A stretch of 64,000 bases of DNA from Chitinophaga qingshengii (GTDB lineage Bacteria; Bacteroidota; Bacteroidia; Chitinophagales; Chitinophagaceae), in NCBI RefSeq assembly GCF_014529935.1, contig NZ_JACVFC010000003.1:682001-746000 (forward strand), written 5' to 3'. The position numbers and the translations under genes were made by a program. Below the pieces are notes generated by a model that saw only the letters and a program-made list of their open reading frames with translations, had not been told where the DNA came from and did no database searches. Of the stretch, positions 10,404-18,742 are shown piece by piece; position 1 is the stretch's first letter; each line of letters opens with the position of its first letter.

Positions 10404-11858
10404 TCAATGTGCTGCCGGTGTACTGGAAGCCTGTTGCTGAAACCCGCGCCGCTGCATATTTCCCCAGGTACTTTTCCTGCCGGTGAGGAAATAAAAATAT
10501 CCCCGCAAGGAAAAGAACACGATCAGCGGGTGATACAGGAACATCTCCATCAACGGTGTCATGCAGAGATACACTACCTCCCGCCAGCTCTTGTAATACC
10601 CGAAGGTGAGCTGGTCCCATAGTATGGAAAGGGTGGTGATCATCACTGAGTAGGTATATATAAATAATAACAACAATAAAGCAGTAGGCCAGTTGATGGC
10701 GCCGAGGATAGCACCGGTGATGTAGAAAATAATACCGGCGGCTTCCATAATCGGGGCCAGCAGTTCGAAGAAAAAGTTGTAGGGAAATATAATCATGCCC
10801 ATACGGCCATAGCGCGGATGGAGGAACATACCAAAATGCGCATGCATCAACTGTGCCAGCCCTCTGGCCCAACGGGTGCGCTGGCGGCCGAAGATACGGA
10901 CGGTCACGGGCGCTTCTGTCCAGCAAAGTGTACGGGGAATGTAACGGATGGCGTAATCTATTTTGTTGTCGCTGGCATAACGGCACATGCGCGTCATCAG
11001 CTCCATATCTTCTCCAAAGGAACTAAAATCATAGCCCCCGCAACGAATGGCGACTTCCTTGTCAAATAATCCCAGGCCGCCGGATACATTGGGTACACAA
11101 TTGATCAGGCTCCAGCCCATTTTTCCCAATACAAAGGCACGGATATATTCTACTTCCTGGAAGCGGGGTAACAGCTGCTTCGGTGGCCGCATGCGGGTCA
11201 TCACGCCCTGGTCAAACTCGCAGGAATTGGCAATGCGCAAAGTGGCGCCGGTGGCAATCACCCGTTTGTGCGGCTCCTGCATCACAGGTTTGATGAGCTC
11301 CATCAGGGTATGTTCGTGCAGGATACAGTCCACATCGGTACATACAAAATAGTCATAGGACGCGGCGTTGATACCGGCATTCACGGCATCCGCCTTGCTT
11401 TTGCCGTTTACTTTGTCGATGATCGTCAACAACGCATAGGCCGGATTGGTGGATTTATAAATTTTACGCACCGGCTGCGTAGGGATCTTCACGTTATAAG
11501 CGAAATCTACCGGTACCAGATCGAATGCTTCGATCAGTTGCTCCAGGCTGTTGTCGGTACTGCCATCATTGATGACAATGATTTCATAACGGGGATAGAT
11601 CAACGTCATCAGGGAGCGGACGTTATAAATAATGGTCAGCCCTTCGTTGAAAGCCGGCGCGAGTACTGTAATACCCGGCGCCAACGGTGATTTTAGCAGG
11701 ATATCTGCCTGCTGGGAGTCTTCTTTCCTGGCATAAGCCCGGACGGCGATCATGGAGAATAACGCCAACAGGGCATAGGTTGCCAGCAACACCGACCCAT
11801 AAATAAAAATGCCGGTCTCGAATATTTTCCTGAATGTTTCCCAGAATGTACTATCCAT
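10404..11858 (-). CDS. Membrane family 2 glycosyltransferase, paralogue without the insertion
   Basis: This is a second processive GT2 enzyme. It has an N-terminal membrane segment (about 12-38), an Asp98 motif (NDGSTD), TDVD at 174-177, ED at 283-284, QRTRW at 326-330 and a C-terminal membrane bundle ending in a basic tail. Long identical blocks with the downstream paralogue, such as LGKMGWSLINCVPNVSGGLG, point to a tandem duplication. The CxxC segment of the paralogue is absent. The start lies 7 bp after the HEAT-repeat gene stop, so the two are probably translationally coupled. Two synthases could make a heteropolymer, form a heterodimer, or act under different conditions. Confidence 0.93.
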   Translation of the reverse strand: MDSTFWETFRKIFETGIFIYGSVLLATYALLALFSMIAVRAYARKEDSQQADILLKSPLAPGITVLAPAFNEGLTIIYNVRSLMTLIYPRYEIIVINDGSTDNSLEQLIEAFDLVPVDFAYNVKIPTQPVRKIYKSTNPAYALLTIIDKVNGKSKADAVNAGINAASYDYFVCTDVDCILHEHTLMELIKPVMQEPHKRVIATGATLRIANSCEFDQGVMTRMRPPKQLLPRFQEVEYIRAFVLGKMGWSLINCVPNVSGGLGLFDKEVAIRCGGYDFSSFGEDMELMTRMCRYASDNKIDYAIRYIPRTLCWTEAPVTVRIFGRQRTRWARGLAQLMHAHFGMFLHPRYGRMGMIIFPYNFFFELLAPIMEAAGIIFYITGAILGAINWPTALLLLLFIYTYSVMITTLSILWDQLTFGYYKSWREVVYLCMTPLMEMFLYHPLIVFFSLRGYFYFLTGRKSTWGNMQRRGFQQQASSTPAAH

Positions 11859-11865
11859 CCGCTGA

Positions 11866-13011
11866 TTAAAATTTGATTAACGGGTTCATACAATGTTTCA
11901 GGATCAGTTTATTCTCACGGGTAGCGGTATCTACCAGCTCGTTAATAAGATTACCCGCCGCCCACTGATTATTGATCAATGATTTGGCAGCATGTTTACG
12001 GATTTCAAAATCGGAAGAATGCAGGAATTCCTGCCGCAGAAACCCTATATGTTTCCCGGTACTGATACGACCCAGAGCCTTGAGTATTTCGATACGGCAC
12101 TGGTGAGGCTGACTGTCATACATACCGACCAGCTTATCTTCCACGCTCTCTATCCGTAGCTTCCCCAAACAGTTAATAGCATTAGCCCGCAGGTAGTGGT
12201 CCCGGGTATCCAGGAGTTTTACCACCGCCGGTACCGCGCTCAACTGCTGGTAGTGTTCCACCAGCTTGAGACAGAAAGACACGATACTTTTATTGGAAGA
12301 ATAAGTGATCCACTGTGCAAAATTGGGAATGGAAATACGGTCGGTGGTGGAAATAATGCGGAATAGCTCTACCTGGTCCCATTGCAGTAGCGGCTCGGTA
12401 GCCACGTCAAAAAATTTGAAGGGTTCGTTTTTACTGAGCTTAATATAGGCGTGCCGGGCCGTAGCGCGTAACTCACGGTTGCGGCTATTGGTCAACGGTA
12501 AAATAATGACGTCGGCAATGGGAATGTCCATATTGGTCAGCTCGCCAAGCGCCTGTATTTTATGGTCCCAGCGACTGGATTTCAACTTCCGGAGCGAATC
12601 CTTGTCCAGTCCCAGTTGCAGGTAAAGGCTGCGAAGTTGTACGCCCATGGCGCCCTGCACATTGTCCCGGTATTGCATCAGGCGTTGAATCAACACCTGC
12701 CGGGCCCATTTTTTTTCAAATATGGGTTTGTCAAAAACATCCAGGGGGATGGCAGCATCTACCGGCTCGTCGGTATACAGTGCCTCATTCATGAGGATAT
12801 GCTCGGTGAGCAGGTCGTCAATCATAGGATGCAGGACTGCCAGTTTTTTATCCCGCCGGTAACTACGGTACCGGTTCAACAGGATGGAAATATAGGCGAT
12901 GGCGGTGAGTGAAACCGCAATAACGGTAAAGGACACCGCTATTTGTATGACAAGCGGGGCATAACGGAACTGGTCCACGGTAGCCGAAACAAATGCCGGT
13001 AAGGTCATCAT
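11866..13011 (-). CDS. Membrane-anchored HEAT-repeat protein
   Basis: One membrane segment (about residues 20-45) is followed by a basic stretch and then a cytoplasmic alpha-helical region. From about residue 165 to the end there are HEAT-like repeats (for example RATARHAYIKLS, LRANAINCLGKL, CRIEILKALGRI, IRKHAAKSLI). No catalytic motif is seen. Such repeats act as protein-binding scaffolds, and its place between the response regulator and the synthases suggests that it links the signal to the glycosyltransferases at the inner membrane. That role is inferred from gene order only. A 38-bp gap separates it from the response regulator. Confidence 0.82.
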   Translation of the reverse strand: MMTLPAFVSATVDQFRYAPLVIQIAVSFTVIAVSLTAIAYISILLNRYRSYRRDKKLAVLHPMIDDLLTEHILMNEALYTDEPVDAAIPLDVFDKPIFEKKWARQVLIQRLMQYRDNVQGAMGVQLRSLYLQLGLDKDSLRKLKSSRWDHKIQALGELTNMDIPIADVIILPLTNSRNRELRATARHAYIKLSKNEPFKFFDVATEPLLQWDQVELFRIISTTDRISIPNFAQWITYSSNKSIVSFCLKLVEHYQQLSAVPAVVKLLDTRDHYLRANAINCLGKLRIESVEDKLVGMYDSQPHQCRIEILKALGRISTGKHIGFLRQEFLHSSDFEIRKHAAKSLINNQWAAGNLINELVDTATRENKLILKHCMNPLIKF

Positions 13012-13049
13012 GGGAACAGGAAATGGTCAAAAAAGCAACTACAAAAATA

Positions 13050-13427
13050 TTACTGGTACTGCATCAGCAGCCTTTTTACACGGATCAGCAACTCGCCGGG
13101 AATAACCGGCTTTTTAAGAAAATCATCTGCCCCCAGCTTAAAACCTTCCAGGATCATATCTTCATTACCGGCATTGGAAACAATGATAACGGCAATGGGT
13201 TTGCCTTCCTTGCGGTTCTTCACCCGGCTCAGGATTTCAAAGCCATTGGCGTATGGCATCATAATATCCGTAATAATCAGGTCGTAACCATAATTGGTCT
13301 CTTCCAGCTTGCGGATGGCCTCTTTTCCGTTAACAACGTGGTCCAGTTGATAAGCTTCTTTATGAAGTATGCGCTCAATAATTTTGGGCATAACTTCGTC
13401 ATCTTCTATAACAAGTATCTTGTGCAT
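13050..13427 (-). CDS. Single-domain response regulator (CheY-like)
   Basis: A stand-alone receiver domain of 125 residues with acidic pair Asp9/Asp10, phospho-acceptor Asp54 (ITDIMMP), Ser84 at the switch position and conserved Lys106 before Pro107. No output domain is present, so it must work by protein contact or as a phosphorelay step. It is the first gene of the polysaccharide operon and is divergent from a receiver-kinase fusion gene. A direct role in switching the downstream HEAT/GT2 complex is plausible and would resemble control of polysaccharide synthases by signalling proteins elsewhere, but no partner can be read from sequence. Confidence 0.92.
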   Translation of the reverse strand: MHKILVIEDDEVMPKIIERILHKEAYQLDHVVNGKEAIRKLEETNYGYDLIITDIMMPYANGFEILSRVKNRKEGKPIAVIIVSNAGNEDMILEGFKLGADDFLKKPVIPGELLIRVKRLLMQYQ

Positions 13428-13522
13428 ATACGTGATTGGCGGTTAGTCATGGATGTTATGGTTCACTATGGTTACGGTAATAAAGATAGGAATTATAGGT
13501 GAATGTCTGCATATTTAAGCCC

Positions 13523-13530
13523 TATATTTG
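13523..13530 (+). promoter_or_regulatory. Candidate Bacteroidota -7 element for the receiver-kinase gene
   Basis: TATATTTG fits the Bacteroidota TAnnTTTG -7 consensus and lies 15 bp before the preferred ATG at 13546. No convincing -33 TTTG is seen at the expected spacing, so the call rests on one element. Confidence 0.4.
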
Positions 13531-13545
13531 CGAATAGTTTTAGCC

Positions 13546-14631
13546 ATGACTGCGATGTTTAAGATACTATTGGTAGATGACCACAAAGCTAACTTATTGG
13601 TGCTGCAGCGTATGCTGGAGGCAGAAGCACGTACTTTCCTGCTGGCCACCTCCGGCCAGCAGGCGCTGGATATAGCCAGGGAACAGGAAGATATCGGACT
13701 GGTACTCCTGGATGTACAAATGCCGGATATGGATGGATATGAGGTGGCACGGCTGCTGAAAGCCCATCCGCAAACGAAAGATATCTCCGTTATTTTCGTT
13801 ACGGCTACCAACAAAGATGAAGAGGATATGCTGAAAGGCTTCGAAAAAGGGGCGGTTGACTATCTCCCCAAGCCCTTGCATAAACACCTGACCCGCGCTA
13901 AAGTCGATGTTTTTGAGAGATTATATTATTACCAGCGCGAGCTGAAAATGGCGCTGAAAGCTAAAGAGCAGGTGAACGGCCAGCTGGAGCGTTTTATGCA
14001 CGTAGTGGCGCACGACCTGAAATCGCCGCTCTCCGGTATTACCAGCCTGTTATTAATATTACGGGAAGAAGAACAATTGCAGCAATCGGAAGAACTGCTG
14101 TCATTCGTAGATATGGCCGTAGGTGCATCCAACAAACTGGCGGATATGATCTCGGCTATCCTGGAATACAGCCGTCAGCACCAGGACGATCAGCCGGAAG
14201 AAATGGTAGAGGTTCGGGAATTACTCAAACAACTGGTGCAACTGTTGTTCCCGCCTGTAAACGTACATATCCATATCCAGGAAGAACTGCCCAGCCTGTA
14301 TACCAGCCGCCAGAAGCTGCAACAGGTATTTCAGAACCTGGTGAGCAATGCCATCAAATACGTCGATAAACCAGTCGTGGAAATCAGCATAGGCGGGAAA
14401 GATGAAGGCGAATATTATCAGTTTTATGTGAAAGACAACGGCCCTGGCATCGCGGAAAATGACAACGAAAGAATTTTCCGGTTGTTTGAAAAAGTAGACC
14501 GTGATGATGGTAAAGGTACCGGTATCGGCCTCAATATCCTTAAACTACTGGTAGAAACGCAGGGAGGGAAGGTATGGGTGGAATCGGTAAAAGGAGAAGG
14601 CAGTTGTTTTTATTTCCAATGGAGAAAATAA
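13546..14631 (+). CDS. Receiver-histidine kinase fusion (REC-HisKA-HATPase)
   Basis: The N-terminal receiver domain has acidic residues Asp11/Asp12 and phospho-acceptor Asp56 (LLDVQMP). It is followed by a short coiled linker, a HisKA domain with His156 (VVAHDLKSPLSG) and an HATPase domain with N (NLVSNAIKY), G1 (DNGPGI) and G2 (GTGIGLNI) boxes. There are no membrane segments, so it is a cytosolic kinase whose activity may be set by phosphorylation of its own receiver. The frame also opens at a TTG at 13528, inside the -7-like element. The ATG at 13546 (or 13555) is the more credible start. It is divergent from the single-domain response regulator, a likely partner. Confidence 0.92.
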   Translation: MTAMFKILLVDDHKANLLVLQRMLEAEARTFLLATSGQQALDIAREQEDIGLVLLDVQMPDMDGYEVARLLKAHPQTKDISVIFVTATNKDEEDMLKGFEKGAVDYLPKPLHKHLTRAKVDVFERLYYYQRELKMALKAKEQVNGQLERFMHVVAHDLKSPLSGITSLLLILREEEQLQQSEELLSFVDMAVGASNKLADMISAILEYSRQHQDDQPEEMVEVRELLKQLVQLLFPPVNVHIHIQEELPSLYTSRQKLQQVFQNLVSNAIKYVDKPVVEISIGGKDEGEYYQFYVKDNGPGIAENDNERIFRLFEKVDRDDGKGTGIGLNILKLLVETQGGKVWVESVKGEGSCFYFQWRK

Positions 14632-14661
14632 AAAAGGCGAAGCAAGTGCTTCGCCTTTTTT
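14631..14661 (+). terminator. Rho-independent terminator after the receiver-kinase gene
   Basis: A perfect stem (AAAAAGGCGAAGCA against TGCTTCGCCTTTTT) with a 2-3 nt loop and a T-run starts at the last base of the stop codon. The symmetric A/T flanks let it serve the facing minus-strand MFS gene as well. Confidence 0.88.
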
Positions 14662-14712
14662 ATAATACGCTATTATTTGGAATACCGGATAAAAGAGCAG
14701 CCTTTACCCTAA

Positions 14713-16293
14713 TCAATACGGTGTAAAGGCCCTGCGCGGGCGCAAAACCTGCTGCTTTATCCATGGACCCGCTACTATAACGGTGATCAATATACTCAAC
14801 CCGACTATCATCCAGGTATAATAATCCATAGAAGCACGCAACATAGTCTGCTCCTGCATTAGCTGCCGGGTAGCGCTTTCAGCCAACTGTCTGGCGGTAG
14901 CCATATCGCTGCCCCGCGCCAGAAAATGTTGCCGGAACTGCTCCGTCATATCATCCCGCATGGGATTGATATCGGTAAACTGCTCCCTGAATTTGTTATA
15001 GTGGATGCTTTTGGCATACAGCTGGAAATAATTGGCAAAGGCAAGCCCGCCACATAACCCCATAAAGCGTGCTGCAATGCCGATGAAGGACACCGTTCCT
15101 GCCATGGCCGTCGGAACGCTTGATACAACGTACATCACAATAGGCACAAACAAGGCCCCTGTTCCGAAACCCTGTATCCACATCGGTAACAGAAACTGGT
15201 GGGTATTGGCTACCCTGGAAAACAGGAAATACATCCACACATGAAATACCAGCAGAAACAAAAAACCACTGCCCAATATCCAGCGTGTACCCGTTTGGTT
15301 AAGGACCATCCGGGAGGCGACCAGCATGCCCATCACAATACCGGCGATGTTGCAGAGCCATACCGGCGTAAGATGTACCGGATCAACCAGCAATATACCC
15401 TGCATATAGGCATATACGTTACCTGTAGTGCCTTTAAAAAAGTAATAGGCCATCAGCAACAATAATCCGTTTCTGAAACCGGAAAAGCGGAACAACCGTA
15501 ATTCTATCAGCGGACGTTTTAATGCATATTGCCGCAGACAGAAAAAGAAACCGCTGCCCAGTGTCAGCAGTAAGAACCAGCGCAGCTGCGGACTGGAAAA
15601 CCAGTTGAGCTGCTGGCCGTATACCAGTATGTAGCCCGTCAGGCATAACATGGTGGCATACAAAATAAAACTGGCCCAATCCAATTGATACAACGGGATT
15701 TTTTTCCGGAACCGTACATGGTTGGTGACAATCAGCATCAGCACCACCCCCGGAACTTCCGCCAATACCAGGAAATAAAACAGGTGGTTGAACTCAAAGT
15801 AATGCAGTATCCAACTACAGAACAGGGCGCAGGCGGGAATGGAAACCTGCAGGGTACCGTAGAATACGGAGTAGCCGATTACCCGCGCCCTGTCGGAACG
15901 CAGCCGGGAAAAGATCATATGCAGACTGATACTGCAAAAGGCAGCACAGGAAAGACCTTGTATAAAACGGCAAACCATAAACACGGTTACATTGCGACTG
16001 CTGGCGCAAATGAAGTAGGTCAGCGTATTGATGGCGACCCCGGTCAGAAAATAGGTCCTCGGCTTCAGGTATTTGGACAGGCGGTCGTCTATAGGCAAAA
16101 TAGCTACCAGCAGGGCATACATGAGCACAACAGAGTATTGCATGTCTGCAGGCTCAATGCCATAGTACCCGATTGTCTCAGCGCCATTGCTGAAGTACAG
16201 GGCGAAGATGCCCAACGCTGGTATCAACACCAGGAAGATGGTCAGGCGAATGAGCCATTCAGGTACCCAGGGTTTGAAAAATGAAACAGACAT
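14713..16293 (-). CDS. MFS drug efflux transporter, DHA2 (EmrB-like), 14 membrane segments
   Basis: The protein is almost entirely hydrophobic with about 14 predicted membrane segments, the size (526 aa) and style of EmrB/QacA proton antiporters. An early loop reads LPIDDRLSKYLKPR and a central loop holds the RPLIELRLFR element found at the middle of DHA2 transporters. A periplasmic loop before the last segment is helical and polar. It follows the HlyD-like adaptor by 6 bp and the TolC gene, so the three should form one tripartite pump. Substrates are unknown. The operon is divergent from an AraC-type regulator. Confidence 0.9.
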   Translation of the reverse strand: MSVSFFKPWVPEWLIRLTIFLVLIPALGIFALYFSNGAETIGYYGIEPADMQYSVVLMYALLVAILPIDDRLSKYLKPRTYFLTGVAINTLTYFICASSRNVTVFMVCRFIQGLSCAAFCSISLHMIFSRLRSDRARVIGYSVFYGTLQVSIPACALFCSWILHYFEFNHLFYFLVLAEVPGVVLMLIVTNHVRFRKKIPLYQLDWASFILYATMLCLTGYILVYGQQLNWFSSPQLRWFLLLTLGSGFFFCLRQYALKRPLIELRLFRFSGFRNGLLLLMAYYFFKGTTGNVYAYMQGILLVDPVHLTPVWLCNIAGIVMGMLVASRMVLNQTGTRWILGSGFLFLLVFHVWMYFLFSRVANTHQFLLPMWIQGFGTGALFVPIVMYVVSSVPTAMAGTVSFIGIAARFMGLCGGLAFANYFQLYAKSIHYNKFREQFTDINPMRDDMTEQFRQHFLARGSDMATARQLAESATRQLMQEQTMLRASMDYYTWMIVGLSILITVIVAGPWIKQQVLRPRRAFTPY

Positions 16294-16299
16294 AGATCG

Positions 16300-17349
16300 T
16301 TATTTACTGACAGATACGTTGGCGTTCATCCCGGCTACCAACCTGGATAATACGGAAGGCGTTTCCAATATGCGGATACGTACAGGGATACGCTGGATGA
16401 TCTTTACAAAATTACCGGTGGCATTGTCCGGAGGTAACAACGAATAGCGGGAACCGGTAGCAGGGGAGAGGGAAATGATCTCTCCGCGGAAAGTCTCGCC
16501 GGGAAAGGCATCTACGGTAATATTCACCGGTTGGCCGGTCCGGAATTTTTGCACCTGTGTCTCTTTAAAATTGGCCACAATCCATTTCGGCGTTTCATCA
16601 TTGGAGATAAATGTCAATGGTTGACCCGCCTGTATAAGCTGCCCTTCCTGGATGTTTTTACGGCCTACCCGTCCGTTGTAGGGAGCACGGATAACGGTAT
16701 AGCCTACACTGAGCTGATGCTGGTCGGCCACGGCTTCGCGGCGTTTGATTTCGGCAGCTACGGCAGCGGATTGACGGCCGGTTTCTTCAATACGGGCGAG
16801 GGCCGACTGATGATCGCGCAAGGCAGCCTGGTATTCAGCAGTGGCAATATCCAGCGCAGCTTTTACATTATCGAAACGTTGGCGGGTAGTGGATTCTTCG
16901 GCGAGCAAATTGGTAAACCGTTTGTACTCCTGTTGCTGATGTTCCATGCGTACTTTAGCCGCATCGATGCGCGCGGAGGAAACGGCAGCCTCATTTTTCA
17001 GTGTGTTGATACGCCCCTCCAACAGTGTTGTTTGTGCCCGCGCATTGTCCAGTGCGGCCATCGCTTCGTTGGCCTGTGCCCGGTAGTCCCGGTCGTCGAT
17101 GATTACCAGCGTATCGCCGGTTTTAACGGGTTGGTTTTCTTCAAAACATATCTGGCGGATATACCCGGATACCCGGGCGCTCACCGGATTGATATAGGCT
17201 TCTACCTGCGCGTCGTTGGTTTCTTCATAGCGCATCATGCGCAGGCAATACCAAACTCCCCAGCAGCCCAGTCCGGCAGCGAGGAGCAGAGCGGCCATCC
17301 GGGTAAGGCCGATAATAAACCGGTCGGTAGTGGTCAATTGTTTAGTCAT
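16300..17349 (-). CDS. HlyD/EmrA-family membrane fusion (adaptor) protein
   Basis: One N-terminal membrane segment (about 13-32) is followed by a barrel-sandwich lipoyl half-motif (VSARVSGYIRQICFEENQPVKTGDTL), a long alpha-helical hairpin (about 85-185), the second lipoyl half (YTVIRAPYNGRVGRKNIQEG) and beta-barrel domains. This is the EmrA type of adaptor that joins an MFS pump to TolC. Its start overlaps the TolC stop by 4 bp (ATGA), indicating coupled translation, and the MFS gene follows 6 bp later. Confidence 0.92.
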   Translation of the reverse strand: MTKQLTTTDRFIIGLTRMAALLLAAGLGCWGVWYCLRMMRYEETNDAQVEAYINPVSARVSGYIRQICFEENQPVKTGDTLVIIDDRDYRAQANEAMAALDNARAQTTLLEGRINTLKNEAAVSSARIDAAKVRMEHQQQEYKRFTNLLAEESTTRQRFDNVKAALDIATAEYQAALRDHQSALARIEETGRQSAAVAAEIKRREAVADQHQLSVGYTVIRAPYNGRVGRKNIQEGQLIQAGQPLTFISNDETPKWIVANFKETQVQKFRTGQPVNITVDAFPGETFRGEIISLSPATGSRYSLLPPDNATGNFVKIIQRIPVRIRILETPSVLSRLVAGMNANVSVSK

Positions 17350-18653
17350 ATTTTTCCTGTTAATCTGAGTAATTGATAATGTTGCACCTGTACTTTCACG
17401 AGTGCGGTGGTGAGGTTAAATTTGGATTGTAATAGTTGTGTTTCTGCATCCAGCAGATCGCTGAACAACGACTGCTGGTTGAAATACGAACTGCGCAGGA
17501 TACGCAGGCTTTCGGTGGCATGTGCGAGGTTGTTGCGGGCTACGATCGTCTGCTGCACAGCCTCCTGGTAATGCAGCCAGGAAGCGTGTATATCCTGCCG
17601 GAGCTTGTCCTGTATGCTGGCGGCTACCGTTTGCAGCCGTTGCCAGGCCATGTGCGCTTCCCGCGTTTTATGCCTGTTTACGTAAAATGCGGAGAGGGGG
17701 AGACTAACGCTGACGCCTGTCTGTCCCCATGACCAGGGTACACGGGAATAAGGATAAAACGCCGTTTGCGGATAGGTGTAATGGTATTCAGCGAAGAAGC
17801 CGACTTTAGGCAAGGGCGCTGCTTTTACCTGGTCCAGCCGCAATGCGCCCAGTCCGATGTTCTTTTGCGCCAGTTTGTATTCAATGGCCTGCTGGCTGCT
17901 GGTATCCGGCGCGGCGCCGGCCAGTTGGGGCAGTTCCACGATTGGATACAGCGCGCTGGTGTCCGGCCTGCCCATGAGATAGTTGAGCCGCTGTGTGCTG
18001 ATAGCAATCTGGTTGATGATTTCCGTGAGCGACAACCGTTGATTGGCAATCTTCACTTCCTCCCGCAATACGTCGCTTTTGAGTACCAGGCCGTTTTTAT
18101 ACAGCTGTTGTATTTCAGTTAGCTGTAACTCACTGGCATGGATATCCTGTTCCAGCAACGTCTTAAATTGATGGTGACGATAGAGTTCCAGGAAGTGTAA
18201 GGCCGACTGGTAGCGGGTTTCGGCGATGGATTGTTGCAGCCGGTCATTGGAGATATCCTGTTCCGTTTGGGCCATACTGATTTCCCGGTTCGTTTGACCT
18301 CCGTTATACAGGTTGAGGTAAAGGTTGCTACCGGCGGAATAATGCTCATGGGAAACGGGAAACTGTTGAGGGGCATGCAGGATGCCGTCTACATAAAGCG
18401 GCATATTGGCCAGCCGCGAATAGACGCCATCTACGGTAAGAGCAGGTAGTCGCGTATCGCGGACTGCCAGTACTTTTTCTTTGCTGCCGGCCAGCTCCTG
18501 TTGCTGTAGCCTGATCTGACGGTTACCTGCCTCCGCTTGTTCCCATACCGCTGTCAACGTCATCGCACCCGCCGGGGGATTTTGACCTGAAACAGGCCGG
18601 GGTAAGGCAGTAGCCAGTAACAGGGATAATGGTAAAACATAGTATTTCATCAT
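17346..18653 (-). CDS. TolC-family outer-membrane efflux channel
   Basis: A signal peptide (MMKYYVLPLSLLLATALPRP) is followed by two OEP-type repeats of long helices and short beta strands, with the usual inter-repeat element YKNGLVLKSDVLREEVKIAN. It should supply the outer-membrane channel for the adjoining HlyD/MFS pump. The frame is open to 18686, but those extra 11 residues (MPNFALIIFLK) precede a good signal peptide and the ATGATG at 18653/18650 is the better start. It is the first gene of the pump operon, and the divergent AraC gene starts 89 bp away. Confidence 0.9.
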   Translation of the reverse strand: MMKYYVLPLSLLLATALPRPVSGQNPPAGAMTLTAVWEQAEAGNRQIRLQQQELAGSKEKVLAVRDTRLPALTVDGVYSRLANMPLYVDGILHAPQQFPVSHEHYSAGSNLYLNLYNGGQTNREISMAQTEQDISNDRLQQSIAETRYQSALHFLELYRHHQFKTLLEQDIHASELQLTEIQQLYKNGLVLKSDVLREEVKIANQRLSLTEIINQIAISTQRLNYLMGRPDTSALYPIVELPQLAGAAPDTSSQQAIEYKLAQKNIGLGALRLDQVKAAPLPKVGFFAEYHYTYPQTAFYPYSRVPWSWGQTGVSVSLPLSAFYVNRHKTREAHMAWQRLQTVAASIQDKLRQDIHASWLHYQEAVQQTIVARNNLAHATESLRILRSSYFNQQSLFSDLLDAETQLLQSKFNLTTALVKVQVQHYQLLRLTGKI

Positions 18654-18701
18654 CTTTAGAAAAATAATTAATGCAAAATTGGGCACTCGGAGGAAGTCTT
18701 A

Positions 18702-18738
18702 TTTGATATAATAGGCCAAATATTTACTAATTTTGGCC
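18702..18738 (+). promoter_or_regulatory. AraC-gene promoter overlapped by a GGCCAAA palindrome
   Basis: The -33-like TTTG (18702-18705) and -7-like TAATTTTG (18728-18735) are separated by 22 bp. An inverted repeat GGCCAAA-N11-TTTGGCC (18714-18720 and 18732-18738) overlaps the -7 element and ends 4 bp before the AraC start codon. This suggests a repressible or self-controlled promoter and a very short or absent leader. Confidence 0.55.
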
Positions 18739-18742
18739 ACGT

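Noticed and set aside
13528..13545. TTG start extending the receiver-kinase protein
   Set aside because: The extra residues lie in the -7-like element, and receiver domains normally begin close to the ATG at 13546.
16531..17376. A 281-codon plus-strand open frame
   Set aside because: It is antisense to the HlyD-like adaptor gene, whose domain pattern and overlaps with its neighbours are convincing. The product has no recognisable motif.
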